A DNA stretch of 64,000 bases from Liolophura sinensis (lineage: Eukaryota; Mollusca; Polyplacophora; Chitonida; Chitonidae), in contig NC_088303.1 in assembly GCF_032854445.1 (NCBI RefSeq), positions 26,917,501 to 26,981,500 of the forward strand, in the 5' to 3' direction. Positions 22,729 through 34,876 of this stretch are shown here, one piece after another. Numbering within the stretch: the stretch's first letter is position 1; every line of letters starts with the position of its first letter. The position numbers were made by a program, and so were the translations under genes. A model generated the notes under the pieces. It did no database searches, was not told the DNA's origin, and worked only from the letters and a program-made list of their open reading frames with translations.

Positions 22729-23006
22729 CACTTGAAAAATGAATGTCAGATCATGGGAAGTGTTGTTAGATCACAAATAAAAATATACAGTACGTGTACC
22801 AGCTGTCATCTAAATCCCTGTACATGTCTGTCCTAAATCTTCATCAAATTCAATCAAAGACAAACCCAGCGAAAGTTCATGATCTGGCATACTAGCATGA
22901 TTAGCGGAACACCATCTGATCTGAAAAAGTTACTATGAGATCTCTGTGAACAATACACTTCAGCCTTCTTATATTTCATATTGCATCTAAATCTGTACTC
23001 TACTGA

Positions 23007-23147
23007 TCAATTCTGTTGAGGCTTCAGGCCACATCTTGGTGTCCACAAGCTGTCATCAGTGCTATGTAGCTGGCTTCTCAGTGAGCCTGACCCATTAAAT
23101 GGCTTCTTCAACAGGTTCAAAGTTGGCATAAACAATTGTTTCAGGGA
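23007..23147 (-). CDS. Candidate short C-terminal exon, weak
   Basis: After AATCAG, a possible but pyrimidine-poor acceptor, the minus strand is open for about 47 codons to a TGA. The text reads like a cytoplasmic tail (LLKKPFNGSGSLRSQLHS, then TDDSLWTPRCGLKPQQN). It could follow the membrane-type ORF at 25446-25832 on the same strand. No phase test is possible because intermediate exons are unknown. Confidence 0.22.
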   Translation of the reverse strand, partial: SLKQLFMPTLNLLKKPFNGSGSLRSQLHSTDDSLWTPRCGLKPQQN

Positions 23148-23879
23148 ACTGATTTACATTTATTTTATTTCTCATTTGATTATGGTTTCATGCCAGAAGA
23201 ACATCCAATGATTTTTACCTATTATCCAGAGAACACACTTTTTTTCAGAAACTTTCAACTGTAAACATTCTGACTATTACATGCTACATGTACATGTATG
23301 AGAAGATCAAAACTGGGGAGTGTATCCATATTCAAATGGTTTATTAATTACCATGCCTTATTATAATCACATGTACTTTTGCCGAAAAAAAACAAAGTCA
23401 AATAAGGGTTGGACAAAACCCTGTACAGTTCTCTGTACAATGATATTTTGCGAGCACATGTAGTTACCACAGTCTTGTTTGGCTGTATTTTCAGTCAACA
23501 TACTTTATAATCACAGTATTTAATACAGGCTTCATACTTCCAATCCCTATCCTTCTAATTATCTACTGCACCAGATGTGGCCACTTGTGCCCAGGTTTGA
23601 GAGGAGGTTTAACAGGATGCAAGGCTAACGTTATAATGAAGACAATATGCTGGCTCAAGATTAGGCAGAACAACATGGAATTACAATGTATGTATGCACC
23701 TTTGGAATTTCATGGTGTACTTAACAGTTTTTCAGTCTTAGGATGACAAGGCTATATTAATAGGTGTGCATACATGTACTGTGCCTCCTTGTTACATGGC
23801 GAGTCCATGCTCCCACAAGGCTACCGTTACAGAAGTCCCATCCAACAGACACCAGACTTGATAACCCACCCAGTCAGAC

Positions 23880-23985
23880 TAACAACATACTGACACCAGC
23901 CCAACCAGTCCTGTTACCTTGCTCTAATCTGACCCAGGTTTGATCCCAGGTCTCCCGACTTTGAAGCACAATGTTATCTCTGGTC
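23880..23985 (-). repeat. SINE family 3, internally deleted
   Basis: It shares AACCAGTCCTGTT and the B-box core GGTTTGATCCCAGG with the copy at 6180-6418, in the same orientation. Confidence 0.55.
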
Positions 23986-25445
23986 ATATTGTAAAAGGCT
24001 ATTATAAAAGCCAAAACTGTCTGCATTGTATGACCAATTTGAGGTCACAAGCAGGACTAGTGTCCTACAATCTGTTCAGCCAAATAAAGGAAGTGGGAAG
24101 TACATTTCCAAAGTAGGAGTACATGTACCACACAGTGTGTCTTAAATGTTAACTATTCCAAAAACACACCCGTTCTTGTATGTCAGGCAAATCTAAGACC
24201 AATACTGTAAATGTACCTGTAGTTTTACGGACATGTGATCTGGGATATATGTATAACACTGTAGTAGTACTTGGACAGATGCTTAACTAAGGAATACATG
24301 TATGGATACATGAATATGCATGTATTCTCCAATAGTTACTGTCACTTAGATCAGCATACAGCCATATCACTGTAAGAAATCTGATAAATATGTACACGAT
24401 TCTATTTTATGTAGAGGATGTATGGAATGTAACACGTATATTTCTGATATATCAATGATATGCATACATGTATATTAATTTTTATACTCTACAGGCTAAA
24501 CATCACGTGAAATGGTTTTAGACGACAGAACTAAAAGGATTAAATCGCAGGTTGCAAAATGCACATCAGAGAATATTTAGCACTGACTGATTGTGGTTTT
24601 GAACAAGAAAATTATAATGAAACATACTGAAAGCCACTCTGAATCATTCTGTCTACAGATCCTTTCGCAACAATATAGGAATGTGACCAAACAGTATCCC
24701 CTAATGCTGGAACTGCGGCAACTTAGGGTCTGATATATATGAGTAGTTTGGTCACTCTTTTGATTCTCATATCTCTCAGTTTTACAATTTTTATATCTGC
24801 AGGTATCACAAAAATATATACATATATATGTTTTTCCTTTTGGATTCCAAACGTCTGACCTCCAAACCCTTCTGACGAGTTCAATGTGCCCTGGGTCAGG
24901 CCATGTTATTGTATATAGCTTTCGTAAACATCAACTATAAAGTTGAAGACACTGACAAACAGAATCAATGTCATCCTTCATCTTAGCCCTCCCTTCAGTT
25001 AAATCATAATCAAATTGGCCTACGTTTTAATTTCATCCAAACCTTCATCTAAAAGCAGCCATATTCTTGGGTGACAGTTAATAACTGTAAGTGTGGTCCC
25101 TTGTACTTACTCAATTAAATGTACCAGTACTTGTCTAATCTAACAGCCCTGACCAAAATTCAGCTAGCCTCGCACCAGGCATATACTTTGAATGACAAAG
25201 ATATTAAATCTTTATAGAAATACTACTTTTCTTCATACACATTTAATCGTGATAACTTGCAACAACTTAAGGTGGTACATCATTGCAAATCGCACACAAT
25301 CAGGTATCACATATATATACAACAACAATTACGGCTATATAATTAAGAGAATCATATCCTCAGTTAGATCAATGATCAAATGATTTAACATGAGTCACGC
25401 CTATCAGGCGCTTAATATATACATACATATATATATAGGTATATA

Positions 25446-25832
25446 TCAAGAAAACAATCTAATGCTTAGATGATTAACTCTCCTACAAATACATACTGTA
25501 GATAAAATATTATGACCACGCATAAAACTCAAACAATAATATGCGACTAATAAAAATACAGCGGTAATCATACATAGCCAACTGTAGCTCAGTAAATACA
25601 AATCAACTACAGCAACAGCCTCTCCTGACTGCTTGAATGTTAAACTGAGAGTCAAAAAGAAAGCCTTAATTATGACACCCATCAGTCCACAAAGACTTAC
25701 CACAAGTAACACATGCACATGGTGCTTAAGCCTGGCATTGATTTGAACAAGCTGTTTAATCATTATACATATACATTTACATCTCACATCAGAATCCTCC
25801 AGGCAATGAACGTCACAGCCCCACAAAGTCAA
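25446..25832 (-). CDS. Candidate exon of a multi-pass membrane protein, possibly a chemoreceptor-like 7TM protein
   Basis: An open frame of 128 codons without an ATG start (first start-like codon TTG). A short Cys-rich, charged part leads into IKQLVQINARLKHHVHVLLV, then two hydrophobic helices about 30 residues apart: LLVVSLCGLMGVIIKAFFLT and YLLSYSWLCMITAVFLLVAY. The N-terminal helix followed by spaced membrane helices resembles the C-terminal half of gustatory-receptor-like 7TM proteins known in molluscs, but no diagnostic motif is present. Boundaries are uncertain; the true exon probably begins at an AG inside the frame. Confidence 0.33.
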   Translation of the reverse strand: MTLWGCDVHCLEDSDVRCKCICIMIKQLVQINARLKHHVHVLLVVSLCGLMGVIIKAFFLTLSLTFKQSGEAVAVVDLYLLSYSWLCMITAVFLLVAYYCLSFMRGHNILSTVCICRRVNHLSIRLFS

Positions 25833-27624
25833 GCTTAATTATCTGTTATTAACACTCTTTGTAATCATGTTTACTACAGTTAAACTTGGAAAACCTTGTA
25901 ATGTAACATTGGGAATCTATATACATCTTTACTTGGACTACAAAACACTGATAACTGCAGCCTTATACAGCCTTTTACACTGGCACTAGAGCGTTATTAT
26001 TGACTGGGACCCACAATAAGAAAAATATCTCTAGTTTAATGCAGCCACCGTCATAAGAAAATGATCGTGTAAATACAGATGCTCTGATAAACGCAGAAAG
26101 TAGTCAGTCTAGTTCTGAATTACGATTATAGTGATATGTACGATGAGGTTTTGAGATAACAGAGTGCCACTGTATACATTTCGTGACATGCTATTTGTAA
26201 CTGGGTCATATGTCTTTAACCACTGGTTCAACAACAACGTTCTTTGCTATGTCCCAAAAGAGAATTCAAATCAGTACACAACAAAACAGTTAATCACTGA
26301 CGTAACAAATGTATCTCACCATCTCAGTGTTGGTGTAAATCCACTGCCACCTGTTAGGCCTAGCATCCCTGTGACAAAAGCTCAACTAGTTTCAGTTCAA
26401 CTGTACAAGGTAGGGAGGAAATGTGTTATTCCGTCTAGGTGGCGCTTTTCCACTATAACAGGTGCCCTAGTCTCCTTGCATTCGGTATCTTTCGTAATAC
26501 AACGGGATCTTAACTGATTAAAATGCGCGCGTCGACCGCAGCATTTGACCTCTCTCGAGGACGAGGAGAACTTGACAAGAATGATTCACTGGGTTAAAAG
26601 TCAGTGGTGACGTCATGGACGAGACAATCCCGATGGCTGAGGTTACAATGTGCAAGTGTATACATTTGTCGCCCTGAGCACAAGGGACTTAGGCACGTTA
26701 CTGTTGACTTAGTCAGCAAAGTCACGGCTTAGACACATGGCAAAGTTAAGACAACTAAGCAGTTGATAGTAAAAACTCAGAAGGGCAGCCTTAAAACAAA
26801 GGCCTATAATACAAAAAATACTGCGGACACGCCGTTGTAGGCCTACCGTGCTCGGTTATGCAGGCCTACATATACCTGTATATGAATTTACATAGGCCTG
26901 TGTAGCTTACTTTATGTTATAATTATCTTCACCCACAAGTCCAAAGATTGATTGACATGGTGATCATGATCCAGTGCGTTACATATAAGCTATGTATTAA
27001 ATGCTCGCAGGCTTACATACAACTACTACATAGGCCTAGTAGAAGGTCCTAATAATGACCTAGAGGTGTAGGCCTACTGGTTAGCCTACAGCACCTATCA
27101 ATAGGTTACATAACCTATGTAACCTCATTCTGATTGTTTTCTTCTACATGCTCGAATCTAGCTGTAGTTACAACTCGTCGACAGTGTAAAGTTGAATTAC
27201 TTCTGTTGGTTTTCTAGGTGTATCTGGAAAAAGGGGTGTGGTTTTCCTCCGGCCTTTCCTCAACTTATATAACCTAGCTACCTTCATGCGAAGGCCCGTA
27301 GCCTTGATTTACAGAGTACTTATAAACCTTACTAAAGTTAGGACTAATAAAAAGAAAATTTAAAAAAAAAATAATAAAAAATCCAAAAAAAAAAAATCGG
27401 AGTCAACATGTAGGCCTACACAGCATGTATAGACCTACTGATTGTATTATTATATAAGGATTCAAACTCATCATTCTTGCTATAAGAGGCGTCATCCTTG
27501 CTATAAGAGGCGTCATCCTTGCTACGTAGCGGAACAGTAGTGTTCATGCAGTTTCACGATATGATGGCTAACTCGATAGGCTACATATACCTGCATGCTG
27601 AATCACTCAAATGCATGTAAGTTT
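25833..27624. other. No gene seen; small 23-bp duplication
   Basis: No supported coding frame on either strand. CTTGCTATAAGAGGCGTCAT is directly repeated at about 27477-27523. Many short AGGCCTA-type motifs occur at 26800-27100. Confidence 0.45.
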
Positions 27625-27757
27625 GGGGATGGTCGTGGCTTTCCCCACGCCCGGTTGCCTCTGCTCAGTCCCGTCACACACCATAATGCTGGCTTGTCAT
27701 AAGTGAAATCTTCTTGAATGCGAAGTAAATCTCCAATCAAATAAATAAATCAATCTA
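27625..27757 (+). repeat. SINE family 1, diverged 3' part
   Basis: It has GGATGGTCGTGG, CACCATAATGCTGGC and an AATCAAATAAATAAATC tail. Confidence 0.7.
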
Positions 27758-29224
27758 ATACACGAATCCCCAAATGATGCTGATCTTAATAAGGGGAATT
27801 GGCTTTTGAATTATTATAAGGAATGGCGTGTGAAATATTCCGGAGTACGCGGCGTAATTTAAAACACCAAATACGAAATTATTCAAATAGTTAGAGCCTG
27901 TGGACTTTACAGCTCAGTAGGCCTCATTATCAATTTAGCCGGGTGGAGTTCAGGGTTTTGCCTATCTAAATGTCTGAAATTGCACCCGACAGCCACCCCG
28001 GTTTCGTTGCCCCTCAAAATATGCCTAAATGTATTACATGTATGTCCAAGCTATATGCCTGACTATAATTTGGAAATATAACTTGAAAATCAGCCTATAT
28101 CCAGACGATGTATTCCTTATATATGTATATTTAGCAGCAATATATATACAGGTAGAGGCTTAGTTTATCTCCGACTGCGTGGTTTAAATGTAGCTCTGAG
28201 ACATATGTACATCAGGTTTAATAACACTTTTCTAGAGCAAACATAAACCTGGCCCTTGCGAGATAAGTAAAACAATATCAATTTGTAGCACAGTGATAAA
28301 GTGCAATAAAAAAATAAAACATTTAAAGAGAGTTTAATAATTTTGATCGAGCTGTATGTGAGTACCGTACATGTACATAGCGGGTGGAAAATGAGCTGAT
28401 ACATTCACCATGTAGCCCTGCGCCCGCTTTACCAGCTACATATATAGACCTGTGTTTAAACAAACTTTGCTTTCGATCGCAGGTTAATATATCATGCCGA
28501 CAGGTGAAGGTACAGCTGATACCGGAAGATCGCACCATTATTTGATTCATCAGTCCTAATTAGTTACGAGAATAGTAGACATAGGCCTACAAATACTTGG
28601 ACTGAGAGATGTTTCCAGTAAAGCGCGAGCTAGGTTGTACTTTTCTCTTATTGCTTTTTCAGCAATAAACAGCCTGCTGTATATTATAATTATTAAATCA
28701 CGACAACGTGCATTGGGCTAGAGGCACTATTTGCGAAAATTGGATTTAAGTTTAAAGAAAGCTAAAGGTGGATTCTTGCAACATTTTACTATACTGACAG
28801 GCGGACATAAGTCTTGATGACTCTGGGTGGGTCCGGATTGGACCCTGACTGTCTTATATGTGAAGGGTTGATTTGACAGGTATTTTTTGTGTCATTAAAA
28901 CAGCGGATAGATCTCGGGTTTGTTTGCCGCATCATATGTGTCGACTTCCGGTAGACTCTCCCGACATACATGATTCTGATTACAGAAGTCCGGCATACAC
29001 TGGGATGTTGTCTTGGAATAATTTTAGGACACATGGGTTGTTCCGTGGTTCAGTCCCATGCTTTGTATTACAGGGGATGCCCTTGGTTTATCTTGCCTGT
29101 GTACTGTTCCCATGCAGAGACTTGCAACGAGCAGCCGCCAGCACTACTTGCTGATGACGATAGTTCCGTTGGTCTTACATGTGAACTTCAAATTTGTTTA
29201 CCAGCTTTCCAGCAAACTGCGCGC
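27758..29224. other. No gene seen
   Basis: Several short frames exist on both strands but none has splice sites, domain content or a homologous copy in the window. Confidence 0.5.
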
Positions 29225-29465
29225 TAGCGCAGCGTAATGACCCGGGAGTCTTTCACCAACGCGGTCGCTGTGAGTTCAAGTCCAGCTCATGTTAGCTTCC
29301 TCTCCGGCCGTACGTCAGAAGGTCTGTCAGCAACCTGCGGATGGTCGTGGGTTTCCTCCGGGGTGTGACCGGTTTCCACCCACCATAATGCTGGCCGCCG
29401 TCGTATAAGTGAAATATTCTTGAGTACGGCGTAAAACACCTATCAAATCAATAAATCAATAAATC
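29225..29465 (+). repeat. SINE family 1, nearly full length
   Basis: It runs from the A-box-side GCGCTAGCGCAGCGTAATGA through the B box (GTGAGTTCAAGTCC) to GGCGTAAAACACC and an AATCAATAAAT tail. The first ~25 bases of the tRNA head are missing. Confidence 0.9.
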
Positions 29466-31400
29466 CAGCAAACTGAATATGATAAACAACTTGGACACAC
29501 TCTGAGCGTGGAAACTTGTGCGTCTCGTCGGAAGTCGCTCCACTACATATTCTGACGAAGTTCTGTGACGACAAATAAAACCCTATGCACGCAGCTTCAA
29601 GTACGTTTCAGGGGTAAGAAGGAGAGGCTTTGGAACACGAACACAGTAAAATTACAATAATCCGGGCACCTTATTTACCTACATAACGATGCCATGGCTG
29701 GATTAGTATCGCTTTCCTTGGATTAGTACTTTTACCCTCACATTAAAATGGAGTTTGCTTCACTGTGTTGCCAAGACAGTCTTATCTCGGAGGCAAATTT
29801 TCACCTTTTCTGAGACGTAAAGCTAAGAGTTGGTAATTTGTCATGTGGTTGCCGTGTTCATTATACAGAACTTAGCACGACCTAGTTTGAACTATAATGT
29901 GTTATCTCCGGCATGAGTAACATATGTATGATAGCTCTTCTGTGTGGGTGTGGGTGCTTGGGCCTGTGATGTCTTTCCCATTCTGTAGGCCAGATATAGA
30001 TTTGTCAGACATTGCTTTACACTTGGGAAAGTCTGGGGCCACTAACACAAAGATGTCGTATTTGTACAACATCGCAAATATTGGGCAATGGTACGTTAAA
30101 AGTAAGGTACAAAATGTACAATAAATGTCGTATGCCGCTTTGTGAAAGTGGCCGAGCCTGTTTGATCAGTTTGCAGATTTCTTGAGTAATTTCTGTACAG
30201 AGCCTTGATGGCAATCGTAACAAACAAGGTCAAGCCAAGGACTCTATGGCCTTATAGTGTGTGATCGTGTAGCCAGCTACTCCAGCTATATGTTACCCCA
30301 CTGAGCTACAGAAACCCCTGTATCAATACTCGCGCGATCGTGACACATCAAAATTACACACAAAATTATGAGGATGTGCATTTTTGCCAAGATGTATACA
30401 GTACTTTTTGGAGAGTAGGCCTACAGGCTGAAAGCTATGGTCACATGCACTCACCATGCATGTGACGGTTACGAAGGGTCGATTAACAGTGAGCGTTTTG
30501 ACATTCACACTACATTCATATATTGTTTTTTTATGTTCTGTGCTGTTATATTCTGAACATTCAAGAAAGTGACAGTATATATCTTTTTAGGCTATGGGAA
30601 CCATTTACGTGTGCAGCATAGAAGACATAGGCCTTGGTGATTAAAATGGCGTGGCGACATCAGGGGAAATAACTCCCAGTGCCGTTTTGAGTGTCGGGTG
30701 CTCTCTGTTGATTTTCTACAAAGGTGACTATTTTTTGCCGGTGTTTATTTGGCGGTCTTCGTTCTCTCTCTGACTGTATGACTGTTAGCGACTGGACGGA
30801 AAATGGTATGCATGGATGTTATGGATTTGGATGAAATTAGTGCACAAGCTGGCTTTGGGCTAGGAACAATCCCAGTGAAGATACTTTTTAACTTATTCAA
30901 TGGCGGCCAGTTTTGTTGTTGGGGGAAACCCGATTTTCCGGGGTAAACCACATTTGTCAAATTATTGATGAATCTAGAACCGGTTTCGTGAAGCTCACTT
31001 AGCTAAGTTTGCCCTTAAGTACCATGACGGCGTATGTTGTAGAGATATAAAGTGCACTTAGCTAATGGCTACCTAGCACTAAGTATACTTAATGAAAGCT
31101 GCCCTTGGTCACACATCGGTGACCGCTTATTGTTACAAAGGCAAGAGTGGAAGAATCTAAGAATTTCCTAACCAGGATCTTCGAATTTGCACTTTGTGGA
31201 TTAAGCTACCCAGTGTTGAATTGCATATTTCTATGATACAGCTTTTAAGGCATATGGTTCAAGGTCTTTGAGCAATTAACTGCTGTATTGTTATAAACAG
31301 TCGTGCAATGGGCGGGCTGTCGCCCCGTGTCTATTTTTCAATGCAATACTAGAGAAGAAAGACAAAAGAAGACACTGTTTTTTGCGTGTTCTCTGTGCTC
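29466..31400. other. No gene seen
   Basis: No coding frame or repeat family could be supported. The last part adjoins the 3' end of the NTF2-like gene. Confidence 0.5.
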
Positions 31401-31406
31401 TTTATT
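31401..31406 (-). terminator. Poly(A) signal of NTF2-like copy A
   Basis: AATAAA on the minus strand, about 600 nt after the stop at 32005. Sequence around it (31340-31500) is repeated at 45380-45480, downstream of copy C, so it was part of the duplicated unit. Confidence 0.5.
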
Positions 31407-31772
31407 CGCTGCATTGATACATCTAAATGCTATACTTTTTGTTATCGTCATTTGTTTCAAGTAGGAAGGTTTCGTATAACAAGGTCGTCAGGTATCCTGA
31501 AATGAAAATAAACCCGTAGTTCACTGAACTGTAGACCAAGTTGTCGAAAATTATTTGCCAATCTGTCAGTTGAGCTTCGCCCAAAACTCTTCCAAGCTAA
31601 ATACATTTGTCAAAATCTTCAAGTAATATAGAAGTTTAAATGACGAAAGACGTTGAAAAATGTCGTCTGTACATACTGAAAACTTTACTGAGGCGTTGGT
31701 GCATGAAGACAAATTGTCAGCTTTGCTTAAGTATTATCTGATCCAAACAGGCTTTTGCCGACGATTGTGATT

Positions 31773-31975
31773 TATTTTTTTATTTATTTGATTGGTGTGT
31801 TACGCCGCACTCAAGAATATTTCCCTTATAAGACGGCAGCCAGCATTATGGTGGGAGGAAACCGGGCCGAGCCCGGGGGAAACCCACGACCATCAGCAGG
31901 TTGCTGAAGGACCTTCCCACGTACGGCCGGAGAGGAAGCCAGCATGAGCTGGACTTGAACTCACAGCGAGCAACA
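31773..31975 (-). repeat. SINE family 1 in the 3' UTR of copy A
   Basis: Inverted relative to the window: tail at 31773, body through GGCCGGAGAGGAAGCCAGC, truncated before the A box. It is sense-oriented with the NTF2-like transcript and ends 30 nt from the stop codon. Confidence 0.9.
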
Positions 31976-32004
31976 ATTGTGAGCACCTACATATATGATT
32001 CTGG

Positions 32005-32077
32005 TTATACATCTGCATTCCAGATATCCACTCGTATCTTCGCCTTCCCATCCTCTTTTTTCAACACCAGGATGGCT
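32005..32077 (-). CDS. NTF2-like secreted protein, copy A: last coding exon
   Basis: Acceptor TCGTGTTACAG precedes 32077. The first base completes a Lys codon, and the exon then reads AILVLKKEDGKAKIRVDIWN and ends ADV-TAA. The pattern of a hydrophobic strand, a charged turn with DG, and a final DIWN is the closing strand pair of SnoaL/DUF4440-type NTF2-like domains. It is matched residue by residue by the pseudogene exon at 45942-46014. Confidence 0.88.
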
Positions 32078-32244
32078 CTGTAACACGAGAACATTTATGT
32101 GGGCCATCTTGGAAATTCAGGAAGAGAGATGAATACATGTCATATTACGGTCTTCGTTAAATGTTTTTTTTATAGAAGACTGTGTTAACGCTCTGCAAAA
32201 GATAAGTCAACCGTTAGAACTACAAATATTGCCCAGTTGATTTA

Positions 32245-32512
32245 TTAGTGAAATGTGTAGATCCAGGGTCAATCCTGGGTCGGGTCACACCTCAGACCTT
32301 AGAAGAGAATGTTGTGGCTTCCTTTCAGCATTGAGGGCATAGTGTAACGACTGGTTGACCCGTATGAGTATAATGGCTCGAACGGGGCGGCTTAGTTGCC
32401 TTCGACAAGGAGGCACATTACACGTACAAGCACTCTAGGAACTCCTTCGTCGTCATATGACTGAAAAATTGTGACGTTAAACACTAAGCACTCACTTACT
32501 CACTCATACAGA
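32245..32512 (+). repeat. SINE family 2 in intron 3 of copy A
   Basis: It lacks the A box. It contains GATCCAGGGTCAATCCTGGG, the GACTGGTTGACCCGTAT body and the CATATGACTGAAAAATTGT tail, ending in CACTCACTTACTCACTC. It is antisense to the gene. Confidence 0.9.
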
Positions 32513-32567
32513 CGTGAATCCATGATCAAATCAGCAGACTGTGACGAGAATGCTCAACAAAACTTAC

Positions 32568-32721
32568 TTTCCAGGTATATGTTGTCCGTCAGGTCCCCGA
32601 TACTTGAACTTGATCCAGTCGACTGCTATATCTGGCCCAGATATTAAAATCTCTTCTTCTTTCCTTTCCCAACTGTCCATGTAGAATTGACCTGGGTTCG
32701 CGTTCCTATATTCGATAAATT
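32568..32721 (-). CDS. NTF2-like secreted protein, copy A: third coding exon
   Basis: A 154-nt exon between acceptor ATCTTCCAG and donor GGAAA|GTAAGT. It enters in phase 1 and leaves in phase 2, both matching its neighbours. It encodes EFIEYRNANPGQFYMDSWER, a short acidic stretch, then GPDIAVDWIKFKYRGPDG. The latter corresponds to the central strands of the NTF2-like sheet (DLAxD...DG in DUF4440 relatives). The stop-bearing homologue in copy C is 46877-47033. Confidence 0.88.
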
Positions 32722-32774
32722 CTGGAAGATTACAGAAAAGAACGGAAACACATGACTATGCAAGCATAAATATC

Positions 32775-32989
32775 TACCCCATTTCCTCAACATTTTCAAC
32801 CGTCTTAGCAACCAATATTTTGAAACATTCTGAGAGAACTATAGGGTGCAGGGAAAAAATTGCACAGTTTTATGTGGCTTGCACCTTTGACACAAACAAA
32901 CCATTTTTAGCGTCATTATCACAGTAATTGTGTGCACTGCTGCCTCTGAAAAAAGTGCTTTAGAAGTTGAAAAGGTTGAAGATTTATAG
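32775..32989. mobile_element. MITE-like element, family A, in intron 2 of copy A
   Basis: It begins TACCCCATTTCCTCAAC and ends GAAGTTGAAAAGGTTGAAGA. It shares its interior with 17286-17490. Confidence 0.75.
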
Positions 32990-33449
32990 TCTGTCGTGTT
33001 TTTAAAAGAAGGCATAAATGATTTTAATTGGTTTAACCCCACGTGGGCAATATTTTCAGCCATATACTATATGTATATGTATACATATGTGTATGTACCT
33101 GTGTACCAGCAATGTACTAGTGTGCTAGTTTACAACTGGGTATCGCATAATGTCCTGAATGCTCGAATGAGCAATAGAAGCTCAGGATGTTGAAGCTGCT
33201 GTGTGCTGCCTAAGCAATTTTATTACAGTTGAAGCTGATTTATTTCATACATGGGGTTTTGACTCACTATTGCATATATATCTATTGATGAATATTTCTT
33301 TTTTTTATCAATCCAGCTTCGTGTTTTTTTGTTTTTTTTTACCGGAAAATTACGTGGCTTCGTAAAAAAAATACCTAGGTACCAAAGTTGTTACCGTTTC
33401 CTTTTCTGTATATTAAACTGCTTAGACAATTATTAAATATTGGGCTAAA

Positions 33450-33590
33450 ACGCATAATTTTATGGCACGGGCCGCCTTTTGGTGGCACGAACCCGCCCTG
33501 CCAGCAGCAGACACAGTATATATGTACACACCTAATGACTCCTCGTCGTCATATGAGTGAAAAATTGTTAATTAGGACGTTAAACTTCAT
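33450..33590 (+). repeat. Degenerate SINE family 2
   Basis: Only the 3' part is recognisable: CGTCGTCATATGAGTGAAAAATTGT followed by GACGTTAAAC, the family 2 tail. Confidence 0.5.
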
Positions 33591-33785
33591 TTTATGGGAC
33601 GACACACAAGTTGGGAACATTTTCTTGTCAGATAAGTTCAACAAACCCTGTAATTATTATTGAAGATTGTTGGTCATACTTGTGTAATGGACCAGTGCTA
33701 AGTTGAAATGGTTAAACAAGTATATGCATGCATGATGAGTACGGTAGTGTGAAATAGACGCCTGATCAGAAATAATTTCAAACTC

Positions 33786-34000
33786 GCATTTAATTCAAAC
33801 TCAAGAATAGTTCATTTCAATATACGACAGCAACCACCAATGTGGTGAGAGGAAACCGGGCAAAGCCCGGGAGAAACTCATAACCATCCACATGTTGCTG
33901 GCAGATCTTCCCACGTACATCGACCACATTGGTGAGAGGCTAACAGGCCATTGCGCCGCGCTGGCACGCTAACCACCTCGGCCACGGGAGTCCTCTGTTG
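33786..34000 (-). repeat. SINE family 1, nearly full length, in intron 2 of copy A
   Basis: Inverted copy with GAGGAAACCGGGCAAAGCCC, the CATTGGTGAGAGGC segment and a degenerate tRNA head (GCTAACCACCTCGGCCACGG). Confidence 0.85.
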
Positions 34001-34041
34001 GATAAACTACATATAAGTTTACACTTGGGGCAAAACTTTAC

Positions 34042-34185
34042 CTTCTTTTCCAAGAATGACGGGGTGTCCTGGAGGAAAAAATTTGACTTCATCCGAGTAA
34101 TGATCTAGCAATTCTTCTTGATAATCGCCTCCTGTAATAGACTCTGTAAGTCTATGATACATTTCATCGAGTTCCTTCCTCCATT
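34042..34185 (-). CDS. NTF2-like secreted protein, copy A: second coding exon
   Basis: A 144-nt exon, acceptor TGTTCTACAG and donor GAAG|GTAAAG, phase 1 at both ends. It encodes the N-terminal helix and first strands of the domain: EWRKELDEMYHRLTESITGG, then LLDHYSDEVKFFPPGHPVIL and GKE. The Y(S/T)(D/E)D-x-V-x-(F/L)-x-PPG-x-P-x-(I/L)-x-G-(K/R)-E pattern is the signature of the SnoaL/DUF4440-type NTF2-like superfamily, which includes the CaMKII association domain. No enzyme activity can be inferred. The decayed homologue is 48907-49048. Confidence 0.9.
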
Positions 34186-34487
34186 CTGTAGAACATTAAA
34201 TAGATGAAAATATGTACATCAGAAATCACAGAACTCATTTGAAATACATTGACATGTTCAGTGATTGGCTAGAAAGGTACAAACTGGAACGTGTCACATG
34301 CTAGGAACAAGAAGGCTTTCGTTCACAGATTAGTTCATTAGAAATCTTGATGAAATGATTGCGATGAATTTTAAGGATTCTAACTGGGTGCTGACATGTT
34401 GTTTAAGCCATAAAGCTGATCAGGATCCGACTCTTGTCCTTATGTCCTATGTCATTTCATTTTTGTGTGTCAGTATATGTATATGTA

Positions 34488-34700
34488 TTTGATTTATTTG
34501 ATCGGAGCTTTCCGTTGTACTTGAGAATATTTCACTTATACGGTGGCGGCAAGAATTATTCTGGGAAGAAATCGTTTAGAGCCCAGGAGAATCCCACGAC
34601 TATCTGTAGGTTACCGGCAGACCTTCCGAAGTACGATCGGAGAAGAAAACAAGGACCGCATTGATGGAAGGCTGCTCAGTCATTATGCTGCGCTGGCATT
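34488..34700 (-). repeat. SINE family 1, diverged, in intron 1 of copy A
   Basis: Inverted copy with TATTTCACTTATACGGTGGC, a body with many substitutions and a head ending GCTGCGCTGGCA. Confidence 0.75.
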
Positions 34701-34806
34701 TACTGTTATTTGTTACTGAACAACGGATCCTTAATCCCTTCATCACAAACATTTCAGGAAAAGTATCTACTGTGCTTAAATGTGCGCTTATTTAGAGTAT
34801 ATTTAC

Positions 34807-34876
34807 CTTCTTTAGTGAAAGCACTGATTCCTCCACAAAGACATCCAAGGAGGATTATAACCCAGCTTGTCAACAT
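34807..34876 (-). CDS. NTF2-like secreted protein, copy A: first coding exon, signal peptide
   Basis: From ATG 34876 the exon encodes 23 residues, MLTSWVIILLGCLCGGISAF then TKE, followed by donor GAAG|GTAAAT in phase 1. This is a classical signal peptide with likely cleavage after GISA or close by. The whole protein is 146 residues (70+144+154+73 nt with stop), a single secreted NTF2-like domain. Four bases before the ATG is a strong acceptor (TGTGCTTCTTCAG|AATC), so a non-coding exon precedes it. The same arrangement is kept in copy D at 56462-56531. Confidence 0.9.

Noticed and set aside
26164-26517. 117-codon plus-strand frame
   Set aside because: No splice sites, domain or plausible composition pattern; length is within chance for this amount of sequence.
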